Below are positions 1-8,404 of a DNA stretch of 64,000 nucleotides, one piece after another; position 1 is the first letter of the stretch, and each line of letters starts with the position of its first letter. The notes beneath the pieces are model-generated. The model worked only from the letters and a program-made list of their open reading frames with translations. It searched no databases and was not told the origin of the DNA. The position numbers and the translations under genes are program-made. Origin of the DNA: Roseivirga sp. UBA6061 (GTDB taxonomy: Bacteria > Bacteroidota > Bacteroidia > Cytophagales > Cyclobacteriaceae); contig DIYF01000055.1 of NCBI GenBank assembly GCA_002427745.1, positions 1-64,000 of the forward strand. Reading direction: 5' to 3'.

Positions 1-59
1 AGCCATAATAGTTTCATAAAAAACACGAACTTATCTATCTCTTCTATAGTTTTAAAGTC

Positions 60-1463
60 ATGGACAAGACAGAAATAGTCGACCGGTTAGCCGCTTTTCC
101 TGTGCTGGCGGAAGTACCCCGGGAGCAGATCGAATGGGTAGTGGAAAGAGGGGAGTTACAGAAGTTTCCGGCAGGGGAATTGTTCTTCAAAAAAGGAGAT
201 CCGATTGATAACCTTATTATGATCCTGGAAGGCCGTACTGCTTTCAGAATGGTACAAAACGGCCAATATAAGTTCCTTGGACAGCTGAAAGCAGGTGATA
301 TTTCGGGAGCTTTGCCTTATAGCAGAGCTCAGTCGGCTTCCGGAGAAGGGATTGCCGAGGAAGATACCCTGATGTACAGGCTTAAAAAGGAGCATTTCCA
401 TGATCTGATTTGTCAGTGCCAGGCTTTTACAGAAGTGCTGGTACATCTTATGACTGACCGCGTAAGAGATTCTACCAAAAGAGCTCAGCAGAATGAGAAG
501 CTGATGGCATTAGGTAAAATTTCGGCAGGCTTGGCTCATGAGCTGAATAACCCGGCCGCTGCGATCGTCAGAAGTTCAGAATTGCTCCAAAAGCATCTGG
601 GAACGGTTCCGGACGATTTCAAGAAGATCACCACCCTCAAAATGACGGATGAGGAAGTGGATTTTGTCAATGACCTACTGTATTCAAAAATAGAGCATGG
701 CGTAAACAAGGCCGAGTCGTTGATGGAACGGACCACAAGAGAAGATGAGCTTACAGACTGGCTGGAAGACAACGGTTTTGGAGACTGTTACATGCTGAGC
801 GAAACCCTGGCAGAGTATGGGTTTTGTGCCAATGATTTACAGTCTATTGCCGATAAAGTATCGCCTGAGTCTTTTGCACCGGTTTTAGAATGGGGAGAAA
901 GTGTGCTGACCACTGAGAAAATGGTTGGAGAAATAAAAGAGGCCTCAGACCGGATCTCAAAGCTGGTGAGTTCTGTAAAAAGCTATTCGCACATGGACAG
1001 AGCCGGTGACCAGGAACCTACCAATGTGCATGTGGGCATCCATAATACCCTGACGATTCTAAACCATAAACTGAAAAAGAACAACATTAAGCTGGTAGAA
1101 ATACTGGCCTCTGATCTACCCGAGATCATGGCAGCTCCGGGTGAGCTAAATCAGGTCTGGACCAACGTAATAGACAATGCACTGGATGCTATGGAAGGAG
1201 GTGGTACGCTGCGCATTACTACGCAAAAGATAGGAGAGAACGTGAATGTAGAAATCTCCGATTCGGGTCCGGGAATTCCGGAAGAAGTCCAAAGCAGGGT
1301 TTTTGAGCCCTTTTTTACCACCAAAGATATCGGCAAAGGAACCGGAATGGGACTTGAGGTTGTGCAGCGGATTGTAGATGCCCACAAAGGAACGATCAAA
1401 CTCAGTTCCACACCCGGTAATACCAATTTTGAATTTTGTTTCCCTGTTAACACCAAAGGATAA
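60..1463 (+). CDS. Soluble histidine kinase with N-terminal cyclic-nucleotide-binding-like domain
   Basis: A 467-residue sensor kinase with no signal peptide or membrane segment, so probably cytoplasmic. Residues ~10-125 read as a Crp-type cNMP-binding beta-barrel. The H-box LAHELNNPAAAI puts the phospho-acceptor at His160. The C-terminal ATPase has N-box NVIDNALDAM, G1 DSGPGIP and G2 GKGTGMGLEV. Between H-box and ATPase there is an unusually long ~140-residue insert. The stop lies 5 bp before the next ATG, so kinase and the REC-flavoprotein behind it are almost surely one transcript and a cognate pair. In the family the CNB domain binds cyclic nucleotides, but the ligand here cannot be read from the sequence; a redox or flavin-linked signal is equally possible. 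No clear ribosome binding site precedes the ATG. Confidence 0.9.
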   Translation: MDKTEIVDRLAAFPVLAEVPREQIEWVVERGELQKFPAGELFFKKGDPIDNLIMILEGRTAFRMVQNGQYKFLGQLKAGDISGALPYSRAQSASGEGIAEEDTLMYRLKKEHFHDLICQCQAFTEVLVHLMTDRVRDSTKRAQQNEKLMALGKISAGLAHELNNPAAAIVRSSELLQKHLGTVPDDFKKITTLKMTDEEVDFVNDLLYSKIEHGVNKAESLMERTTREDELTDWLEDNGFGDCYMLSETLAEYGFCANDLQSIADKVSPESFAPVLEWGESVLTTEKMVGEIKEASDRISKLVSSVKSYSHMDRAGDQEPTNVHVGIHNTLTILNHKLKKNNIKLVEILASDLPEIMAAPGELNQVWTNVIDNALDAMEGGGTLRITTQKIGENVNVEISDSGPGIPEEVQSRVFEPFFTTKDIGKGTGMGLEVVQRIVDAHKGTIKLSSTPGNTNFEFCFPVNTKG

Positions 1464-1468
1464 TCCCG

Positions 1469-3133
1469 ATGAGTAAACAACCCATCATTTTTACGGTAGA
1501 TGACGATGAGCAGGTACTGGCAGCCATACGGAGAGATGTGCGCAGGGAGTATCGCAAGGAATACAGAATTATGAGTACCACTTCGGCCAATGAGGCTTTA
1601 GAGGCACTGAAGGAATTAAAGCAAAGGGGAGAGGATGTAGCCCTTTTTCTCTCAGATCAGCGCATGCCTGAAATGAGTGGGGTTGAATTTCTGGAACAGG
1701 CAAAAGAACTGTACCCGGCTGCGAAAAGGGTGCTGTTAACGGCCTATTCCGATATAGAGGCAGCTATCCGGGCTATCAACGATGTACAGCTTGATTTCTA
1801 CCTGAGTAAACCCTGGGACCCACCAGAAGAGAAATTATATCCTACACTCAATGATCTGCTCGATCAGTGGCAAATAAGCCATATTCCGTCTTTCAAAGGA
1901 ATCAGATTGGTAGGCTACCAGTACTCACCCAAATCGCATACGATTAAGGATTTCCTGTCTGGTAACCTGGTGCCATACCAGTGGCTGGATTATCAGGAAG
2001 AGGCCGATGCTGCCGAGCTGATTGAGCTGGCAGGGCTTACTGCTGCTGATTTACCGGTGGTGTTTTTTGAAGATGGCAGCAAGCTGAAACAGCCGGATCT
2101 TGAAGAAATCGGTGCGAAGATCGGGCTAAAGCAAAAGGCCACGGAAACCATGTACGATGTGGTGATAATAGGAGCCGGACCAGCCGGAATGGCCGCTGCC
2201 GTATATGGAGGGTCAGAAGGACTCAAGACCTTGCTGATAGAAAAGCACTCGCCAGGAGGACAGGCTGGTACCAGTTCCAGAATAGAGAATTACCTGGGGT
2301 TTCCAAAAGGCCTTTCCGGTGCTGAACTGACACAAAGGGCCATCACACAGGCCAAGCGCTTTGGTATCGAGTTTTTGTCCCCTAAAACGGTAACGGGTAT
2401 CACCACCCAGGATAACTATAAGATTGTAAGTCTGGAAGGAGGCGACCAGATCAATACCCGGGCCGTTATTATTACTACGGGGGTACAATATCGCAAGCTT
2501 GAAGCTACCGGGATCAATGATTTTACCGGGGCAGGTATCTATTACGGAGCCGCCACCACCGAAGCCAATGCCTGCCGGGGCAAGGATGTCTACATAGTGG
2601 GAGGTGGCAACTCAGCAGGGCAGGCGGCCATGTATCTGGCCAATTATGCCAGGGATGTGTATATCGTGATCAGAAAGCCCGATTTGTCTGCCAGTATGAG
2701 TCAATACCTGATTGATCAGATTGATGGAACGGCCAATATTCATTTAACCCCGAGGTCAGTGATCAAAGAGGCCCATGGCAATGAGTATCTGGAGTGTGTC
2801 ACGGTGGAAAATATGGATTCCGGTGAAGCTGAGAAGCGTCCGGCTGGAGCTCTTTTGATTTTCATCGGAGCCAGGCCTTATACAGACTGGACGGGAGGCG
2901 ATATTGTTAAGAATGAGCGGGGCTTTGTGATCACCGGGAAGGACCTGGCCAGATCTGAAGACTTCAAAAAGCTCTGGAAGCGACAGAGAGAGCCTTTCCT
3001 GCTCGAAAGCAGTACACCGGGCATTATGGCCGCGGGCGATGTGAGGGCAGGAGCCATGAACCGGGTAGCCTCAGCTGTGGGAGAGGGTGCTATGGCCATC
3101 AAATTCGTACATGAGTATCTGGCCGAAACCTGA
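1469..3133 (+). CDS. Response regulator fused to thioredoxin-reductase-like FAD/NAD(P)H oxidoreductase
   Basis: A 554-residue three-part protein. Residues 1-130 are a receiver domain with acidic pocket VDDDE and phospho-acceptor Asp63 in LSDQRMPEMSG. Residues ~140-215 look like a glutaredoxin-fold module (pattern SHTIKDFLSGNLVPYQWLD, then LPVVFFEDG) with no cysteine pair. Residues ~227-554 match thioredoxin reductase: FAD motif IIGAGPAGMAAAVYG, NAD(P)H motif IVGGGNSAGQAAMYLA, C-terminal FAD contact AAGDVRAGAMNRVASAVGEG. The catalytic CxxC expected before the NAD(P)H motif is replaced by YYGAATTEANAC, leaving one Cys, so disulfide transfer to thioredoxin is unlikely; electron acceptor unknown. 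Fused response regulator/thioredoxin reductase proteins are a known architecture. The regulator thus has an enzymatic output rather than a DNA-binding one. Confidence 0.9.
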   Translation: MSKQPIIFTVDDDEQVLAAIRRDVRREYRKEYRIMSTTSANEALEALKELKQRGEDVALFLSDQRMPEMSGVEFLEQAKELYPAAKRVLLTAYSDIEAAIRAINDVQLDFYLSKPWDPPEEKLYPTLNDLLDQWQISHIPSFKGIRLVGYQYSPKSHTIKDFLSGNLVPYQWLDYQEEADAAELIELAGLTAADLPVVFFEDGSKLKQPDLEEIGAKIGLKQKATETMYDVVIIGAGPAGMAAAVYGGSEGLKTLLIEKHSPGGQAGTSSRIENYLGFPKGLSGAELTQRAITQAKRFGIEFLSPKTVTGITTQDNYKIVSLEGGDQINTRAVIITTGVQYRKLEATGINDFTGAGIYYGAATTEANACRGKDVYIVGGGNSAGQAAMYLANYARDVYIVIRKPDLSASMSQYLIDQIDGTANIHLTPRSVIKEAHGNEYLECVTVENMDSGEAEKRPAGALLIFIGARPYTDWTGGDIVKNERGFVITGKDLARSEDFKKLWKRQREPFLLESSTPGIMAAGDVRAGAMNRVASAVGEGAMAIKFVHEYLAET

Positions 3134-3139
3134 GTTGAG

Positions 3140-4237
3140 CTAGTCGTTGTAGCTCACAGGTCTCAGGCTGCCCGTCTTTCTGGTTTCAGGAAGGAGGTCA
3201 TGATTGAAACGAATCCTCGACCTCCGATTCATTTCCTGCCAGAATAGGTCCGAGAGGTACATTTGAGCGTCTACTTCACCATATACAATTTCATCGGGTG
3301 TCCCAAAATAGAGCAAATAGTCACTGAAATCCTGTTTCCTGGAAGAGGCAGTTTGAGCAGAAGATTGGATTACGGCAGGAGTGTGTGTGGCTATACTATC
3401 AGACAGCGGTACCGCGGCTGGAGCTGTTCTTACTCTTCTTCTGAGACCTGGCAGTTCTCCTATCCAGGTGTCTTTTAATTTCACAAGTGTGGGTCTGTTC
3501 CAGTGGCTGAGCCTGGATTCATGTGCCTGGTTTGCACTGCCGAGTCCGGAGGCTGCCAATACTACAGTAACTGAATTGGGGTACTCTTTTTCAATACGCT
3601 GGTTGATCAGGCTTTGTCTTGGGTTTTGATAACCAAAATGGGCACCACCGCAAATGAGCAGCGCTTTCCGGCCATTCTTCAGAACTTCGTTAATGACAGT
3701 TTGGGAATAAAATGTGTTTCGGCTTCCGCGTGCCTGTCTGTAATCTTCTGGCGTGCGTACTTTATTCCACTCTATGGGCGGATCGGCAGCAACTACCCGG
3801 ATCTGATGCTCAGGCTTTATCCGCTGGTTGAGTTCTCTTATAGTCTTGAGAAAGTTAAAATATACCTCATTTCCCCAGGGGTCGACAGGAGATTGGGTGG
3901 TATTCAGCCACACTTGCTGAAGGTCAGCCAGTGGGACAGTATGACCGGATATGTAGCGATCAAGTGTTTGCTGATACAGGGCGTTGCCGCTCTCTATGAG
4001 CACATCGTTTACCTGAGTGTAAAAGTCTTCGGTTTGTACCAGTTCTGTCAGAAACTCATAGAGTTGTTTGTGCTCATGCGTTTCTCCTATAGCAATAATT
4101 GGTGTTTGGTCAAACAAGGCGATAATGCCTGATATAGGTTCCTGGGGTAAGGCTGTTTTATCAGGGCTTTGCGCCCTGAGGCTAATTACTGAAAACAGGA
4201 AGAGTATAAGACTGTGGAAAAACTTCGATCTGTTCAT
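3140..4237 (-). CDS. Secreted TIKI/TraB-ChaN-EreA superfamily protein
   Basis: A 365-residue protein with signal peptide (hydrophobic stretch to LRAQ, residues 1-23). The body carries the marks of the erythromycin-esterase/ChaN/TIKI superfamily: IAIGETHEHKQLYEFL (GExH near residue 53), VLIESGN, a polar VVAADPP and a C-terminal LLICGGAHFG (GxxH). These conserved Glu/His residues form the putative metal or catalytic site in family members, whose roles range from haem handling to peptide hydrolysis. The last ~90 residues are low in conservation. It is convergent with the REC-flavoprotein gene, 6 bp apart, and divergent from the TolB-like gene. A palindromic 16-bp repeat sits just upstream of its start. 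Exact substrate unknown. Confidence 0.7.
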   Translation of the reverse strand: MNRSKFFHSLILFLFSVISLRAQSPDKTALPQEPISGIIALFDQTPIIAIGETHEHKQLYEFLTELVQTEDFYTQVNDVLIESGNALYQQTLDRYISGHTVPLADLQQVWLNTTQSPVDPWGNEVYFNFLKTIRELNQRIKPEHQIRVVAADPPIEWNKVRTPEDYRQARGSRNTFYSQTVINEVLKNGRKALLICGGAHFGYQNPRQSLINQRIEKEYPNSVTVVLAASGLGSANQAHESRLSHWNRPTLVKLKDTWIGELPGLRRRVRTAPAAVPLSDSIATHTPAVIQSSAQTASSRKQDFSDYLLYFGTPDEIVYGEVDAQMYLSDLFWQEMNRRSRIRFNHDLLPETRKTGSLRPVSYND

Positions 4238-4240
4238 TTA

Positions 4241-4256
4241 AGTAAGTGGTTACGTA
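4241..4256. promoter_or_regulatory. Putative operator, left copy of a repeated palindrome
   Basis: AGTAAGTGGTTACGTA, containing the inverted half sites GTAA and TTAC. It lies 3 bp upstream of the TIKI-like gene start and recurs at 4324-4339 with two changes, in the same orientation. Two spaced palindromic copies between divergent genes are typical of a repressor or activator site; the protein that binds is unknown. Confidence 0.4.
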
Positions 4257-4323
4257 AATAGATTGAATCTGTTATGCTTTGAGAAGGAAATTTCCTCCGG
4301 CTCAAGAAATCAAGGTCTTTGTG

Positions 4324-4339
4324 AGTAAGTGCTTACGTT
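4324..4339. promoter_or_regulatory. Putative operator, right copy of the repeated palindrome
   Basis: AGTAAGTGCTTACGTT, with perfect inverted core GTAAG-TG-CTTAC. It repeats the site at 4241-4256 (14 of 16 bases the same), start-to-start 83 bp apart, and lies 110 bp upstream of the TolB-like gene. The core resembles short symmetrical operators such as those of TetR-type regulators; no such regulator gene is adjacent. Confidence 0.4.
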
Positions 4340-4448
4340 AGTGCCGTTTTAATAAGAGTTTGTATCGTGATCATAGCTATTAATCGATAGTTGGCAACAC
4401 TTCTTTCGCTTAAGGGTATGTAGGGGATAACTCATTACCCTATAACAC

Positions 4449-5309
4449 ATGCGCTTAAAACTACTCGTCATTTTTATACTCCTGCCTTTTTACCTGCCGG
4501 CTCAATTATCAAGCAGTCTACCCTCACAATGGATGGGAGGCAAAATACTCTATCACTCTAATGAAGGTGGTAACTACCAGATCTATGAGATAGATGAAAG
4601 CGGAGAGAATAAACGACAAATTACACATAGTAAGCCAGGTAATTTCTGGGCACGTTGGTCGGCTGATGGATCCAAAATAGCTTTCTATTCATATCAGGAT
4701 GGTAACGCTGAAATTTACACCATGAATCCGGATGGTACTGATTTGCAGAGGCTTACTCATCATGAAGCAGATGATTACTATGCCGATTGGTCGCCAGATG
4801 GCAAAAGAATTGTGTTCTACTCCATGCGTGACGGGCATTCTGAGGTATATGTCATGAATGCCGATGGTTCCGGGCTGACCAACCTTACCAACAACTCTGC
4901 TTCAGATCAGGACCCCAGATGGTCTCCGGCCGGTGACCGCATACTGTTTCAGTCAGATCGTGATGGTAACTGGGAGCTTTATTCAATGAAACCGGATGGA
5001 ACGGAGCTTAAAAACCTTACCCGACATAGTGGAAATGATGAAATCGGGAATTGGTCATACGAGGCCGATCGAATCACATTTTACTCCAATCGTACAGGAC
5101 GGAATGAAATATACACCATGAATAGTGATGGTTCTGATGTGAGACAAGTCACGGATAGAGAGGGAAACAATCTGTTAAGTGTATGGTCGCCAGATGGTAG
5201 TCGGCTTGCTTTTGCCAGCTACAAAACAGGAAATGGTGAGATCATGCTCATTGACCCGGATAACGGCCTGACCAGACAGATTACCCGGGGTAAGAAGCTT
5301 AAGAAGTGA
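4449..5309 (+). CDS. Secreted TolB-like six-bladed WD40/PD40 beta-propeller
   Basis: A 286-residue exported protein: N-terminal hydrophobic signal (LKLLVIFILLPFYLPAQ) followed by about six PD40 repeats of ~42 residues, each with a W-S-x-D-G turn (WSADGSKIAFYS, WSPDGKRIVFYS, WSPAGDRILFQS, WSPDGSRLAFAS) and a (E)IYxMNPDG strand. The repeat unit is the one found in the TolB C-terminal propeller, but the TolB N-terminal domain is missing and the protein is about two thirds of TolB length, so it is not the Tol-Pal component. Such stand-alone propellers are protein- or ligand-binding modules in the periplasm or at the surface. It is a single gene, divergent from the TIKI-like gene and followed by a hydrolase with 162 bp between. 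Confidence 0.8.
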   Translation: MRLKLLVIFILLPFYLPAQLSSSLPSQWMGGKILYHSNEGGNYQIYEIDESGENKRQITHSKPGNFWARWSADGSKIAFYSYQDGNAEIYTMNPDGTDLQRLTHHEADDYYADWSPDGKRIVFYSMRDGHSEVYVMNADGSGLTNLTNNSASDQDPRWSPAGDRILFQSDRDGNWELYSMKPDGTELKNLTRHSGNDEIGNWSYEADRITFYSNRTGRNEIYTMNSDGSDVRQVTDREGNNLLSVWSPDGSRLAFASYKTGNGEIMLIDPDNGLTRQITRGKKLKK

Positions 5310-5471
5310 GCCTGAAACAGACTGAATATGACAATAACGATTCTAGAGAAAAGGTAAGGTTGATTTTGTGAGTAGGGCGTTCTTGCTTTTTACGGATGCT
5401 CTGTCTTCAGTGGATTGTGCCATGCAACTTAAGCCTCATTCAGAGGTCATTACAGAAAGTGAATAGCCCTG

Positions 5472-6371
5472 ATGAAATCGTCTGAAAAACTCCTTATAAC
5501 GGCTTTGCTTCTTGCCATTTTAACACTGCCTGCCTGTTCTTCCGGTACGAATTCAGGAGAAAAGAGAGAGGGAACATATTCAGTTACTTCCCTGAAGTAT
5601 GATAGCGAAGGGGTGAAGATAGCAGCAGAGCTGTGGTTACCTGAAGGTCCGGGGCCTCATCCGGCAGTGGTGATGGCACATGGTTCGGGCAGGGCCCGAA
5701 AGGAATTCGGCAATGAAATGGCCCAACATTTCGCAAAGCAGGGATATGCCGTGCTGACCCATGACAAAAGAGGTGTCGGAGAGTCCGGAGGTGTTTATGT
5801 GCAAAGAGCCAATGCCAGTGAAGAGAATCTGAAACTGCTGGCAAAGGATATTTCTGCCGGTATAGACTTTCTGAAGGGCAGACCTGATATTGATCAGCAT
5901 CAGATAGGACTATGGGGCTGGAGCCAGGCTGGCTGGATTATACCAGTTGTGACCAATTTACAGGAAAAGATTAGGTTTACAATTCTGTTATCCTGCCCGA
6001 CAGTCACAGTAGGCGAGGAGAACGTTTATAGCCGGCTTACGGGAGACGGAAGCAAAGTGTCTGGGCTTACTCAGGAAGAAATGTCTGCTAAACTGGCGGA
6101 AAGAGGCCCTTTTGGTTTTGACCCCCTGCCATATCTTAAACAGATGGACATGCCGGGACTGTGGTTACTGGGCGAGAAAGACCAGAGTATTCCTATCCCT
6201 GAAACTGTCAGGATATTGAACAACCTGATCGGTACCTATAAAAGAGATTTCATTTATAAAGTCTATCCCGGGGCAGGGCATGGCCTCAGGGTCAATGGAG
6301 CACTGGTGGAGGATTTCTGGGAGATTCAGGACAACTTTCTGAAGAACACCGTCAGAATTGAATTTAAATAA
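5472..6371 (+). CDS. Lipoprotein alpha/beta hydrolase (acyl hydrolase/esterase type)
   Basis: A 299-residue alpha/beta-hydrolase. The N-terminus is a lipoprotein signal with lipobox LPAC (Cys22), so it is probably anchored in the envelope. The oxyanion region is VVMAHGSGRARKEFG, the nucleophile elbow is GWSQAG (Ser in GxSxG), the acid is Asp in LLGEKDQSIP and the base is His in YPGAGHGLR, all in the usual order. The long lid between elbow and acid fits dienelactone-hydrolase-like or BAAT-like esterases. The substrate cannot be inferred. It converges with the DEAD-box helicase gene with 30 bp between and no clear terminator. Confidence 0.85.
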   Translation: MKSSEKLLITALLLAILTLPACSSGTNSGEKREGTYSVTSLKYDSEGVKIAAELWLPEGPGPHPAVVMAHGSGRARKEFGNEMAQHFAKQGYAVLTHDKRGVGESGGVYVQRANASEENLKLLAKDISAGIDFLKGRPDIDQHQIGLWGWSQAGWIIPVVTNLQEKIRFTILLSCPTVTVGEENVYSRLTGDGSKVSGLTQEEMSAKLAERGPFGFDPLPYLKQMDMPGLWLLGEKDQSIPIPETVRILNNLIGTYKRDFIYKVYPGAGHGLRVNGALVEDFWEIQDNFLKNTVRIEFK

Positions 6372-6401
6372 CCCATGAGGGTTCCCGGCTACGCCTCTCT
6401 G

Positions 6402-7658
6402 CTACTTCTTTCGCTTTTTAGGTTTCTTGACTTTTCTTTTCTTCAGGTTCCTTTTTTCCTCTTCATCTTTTCTCAGCAATAGTTTCCAGTTGTCAGATTT
6501 GTCTACTGTGCTGTCAAGTATGTGCTGATAGTCAGCTTCCGAAACATCTATCACAGCGATAGGTTTACCCAGGTTTTCTTCAATTTCTGTGAGTACCGGC
6601 TGCTCCTGAGTACTGCAGAAAGATACTGCCTGTCCCTTTTCTCTTCCCCGGCCGGTACGCCCCACACGGTGCACATAGGCTTCTACACTGTCGGGTAAGT
6701 CGTAGTTAATCACATATTCTACATTAGGTATATCAATCCCGCGGGCACTGACATCAGTAGCAATGAGTACTTTCAATTCTCCGCGCCTGAAGGCTCCCAT
6801 TACCCTGGCCCTTTCTGCCTGAAGACGGTCGCTGTGAATTGTATCTACAGCGATGTCAACCCGTGCCATGGCCTGTTTTACGCGCTCCGCTCTTACCTTC
6901 GTACGCACAAAGACCAGGATCTTTTTCTCGGCATTATTCCTGATCATCTTCTCCAGAAAGAAGCGCTTATCATCCATCTCAATATGAGCAACACCGTGCT
7001 CGATGTTTTTCGCAACAGGGTTCTTGGGGGAGATTTGAATACGAATAGCGTTCGTAACCAGGCTGTAAGCCAGCTTCTTGATTTCCTCGTCAATCGTGGC
7101 CGAAAAGAAGAGGGTTTGTCGCTTTTTCGGCAAGTGGAACATCAGGTCTCTGATATCTTTGATAAAGCCAAGGTCCAGCATATGATCCGCCTCATCCAAT
7201 ACGAGAATCTCCACTCTGTGGAGTTTCAGGTGCCCCTGACTTACCAGGTCAAACATCCTGCCCGGAGTGGTAATGAGTACATCCACGCCTTTGTTGAGCC
7301 GGGCAATTTGAGGGTCTTGCTCTACACCTCCATGAATGCAAAAAGAGCTGACCTTTGTGTATTTACCCAGTGTCTGGAATACGGTGTCTATTTGCCTGGC
7401 GAGCTCATGTGTTGGCGCCATAATCAGACATTTGACACCGTCAGGGCGGATGCCGCTCTTTCTTTCCTGTAAGACATGCAGGATAGGGATGGCAAAAGCC
7501 GCGGTTTTACCTGTACCGGTCTGGGCTATGGCCAGGACGTCTTCTCCCTTTAAAATGGCAGGAATGGACTTGAATTGAATATCTGTGGGCTTTTTATATC
7601 CCAGTGTGCTGATACTCCTCTTGATACCATCGGCAATTCGGTACTCCTCAAACTTCAT
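6402..7658 (-). CDS. DEAD-box ATP-dependent RNA helicase (RhlE-like)
   Basis: A 418-residue RNA helicase with every core motif: Q motif YKKPTDIQFKSIP, motif I AQTGTGKT, Ia PTHELARQ (His in place of the usual Arg), TPGR, motif II DEAD, motif III SAT, motif V ARGIDIP and motif VI HRVGRTGR. The tail (last ~25 residues) is very rich in Lys and Arg (KKRKVKKPKKRKK), typical of the RhlE group in Bacteroidota and probably for RNA or ribosome contact. Expected role is remodelling of structured RNA during ribosome assembly or cold stress. It is monocistronic; upstream 81 bp holds nothing notable. Confidence 0.95.
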   Translation of the reverse strand: MKFEEYRIADGIKRSISTLGYKKPTDIQFKSIPAILKGEDVLAIAQTGTGKTAAFAIPILHVLQERKSGIRPDGVKCLIMAPTHELARQIDTVFQTLGKYTKVSSFCIHGGVEQDPQIARLNKGVDVLITTPGRMFDLVSQGHLKLHRVEILVLDEADHMLDLGFIKDIRDLMFHLPKKRQTLFFSATIDEEIKKLAYSLVTNAIRIQISPKNPVAKNIEHGVAHIEMDDKRFFLEKMIRNNAEKKILVFVRTKVRAERVKQAMARVDIAVDTIHSDRLQAERARVMGAFRRGELKVLIATDVSARGIDIPNVEYVINYDLPDSVEAYVHRVGRTGRGREKGQAVSFCSTQEQPVLTEIEENLGKPIAVIDVSEADYQHILDSTVDKSDNWKLLLRKDEEEKRNLKKRKVKKPKKRKK

Positions 7659-7739
7659 AGACTCACAATATGCCGCAAAGATAACTTTATTAATAGGAAA
7701 CTGAGCCTCAAAGACATGACCTTAAAAGAACCTGGTACA

Positions 7740-8228
7740 TTAGTCAGCAGTGGCATCCTCATGTAAAAAGCGCTTTGGGTCAGATTCTGCTGTAATCCTG
7801 ATTACCTCGTTCCTCCTGGTAAGAAAATCTTTCATATACCTGTTAAGAACCCATTTGTCAAAAAGCCATCCCACAAAGCCATAGGGAACGGAGTATTCTA
7901 AGGTATCAGTCATAAGAGTCCCATTTTCAGTAGCCTCAAACTTATGTTCGTGATAAAATCCCTGAAATGCACCCCTCACCATTTCGTCCACAAACCGGTG
8001 AGGACGTTCAAATTCCGTAATCCGTGCCGTCAGTGTTTGCCACAGGCCAAAGTGTTTAGCCCGCCAGGTAACAGACTGACCCAGCTCTATCAGACCTGAT
8101 GTCACACCCCCGATCGCTTTTTCACGGGTTTGTTTAGCAGATTCCTGGTGTAGATCAATACTGCGGGCCAGATCGAAACAGACAGAAGGAGAGGCCTGAA
8201 TAATGATTTTGGTAACAATGGTTGGCAC
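7740..8228 (-). CDS. SRPBCC (START/Bet v1) family ligand-binding protein
   Basis: About 162 residues with the SRPBCC cell-division-inhibitor-like pattern: IIIQASPSVCFDLARSIDLH near the start, a middle GLWQTLTARITEFERP, then FVDEMVRGAFQGFYHEH and the C-terminal helix with RYMKDFLTRRNEVI. The fold binds hydrophobic ligands or lipids; function of this subgroup is unknown. I chose the GTG at 8226-8228 (VPTIVTKIII), which is where family members begin; an upstream ATG at 8321 would add 31 unrelated residues and run into the divergent gene's leader. It stands alone, divergent from the LytTR regulator. Confidence 0.7.
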   Translation of the reverse strand: MPTIVTKIIIQASPSVCFDLARSIDLHQESAKQTREKAIGGVTSGLIELGQSVTWRAKHFGLWQTLTARITEFERPHRFVDEMVRGAFQGFYHEHKFEATENGTLMTDTLEYSVPYGFVGWLFDKWVLNRYMKDFLTRRNEVIRITAESDPKRFLHEDATAD

Positions 8229-8404
8229 GGGGAATTCTTTGCTTCGAAGGTAAGTAAAGATGCCGATGCCGGAAACACCGCATGATACCATATCGCTTAT
8301 AAGCCCTACCTTTTTTGTCAAATACCCATTTCAGGACCACTGGTTATAAAGGCAGCGCTTTGTCGTTGCTTTTTACGCTTATCTATTCTGTTTATCTTTC
8401 ATCT

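Noticed and set aside
3263..4132. Plus-strand open frames inside the TIKI-like gene
   Set aside because: They are shadows of a minus-strand gene with signal peptide and conserved GExH/GxxH motifs.
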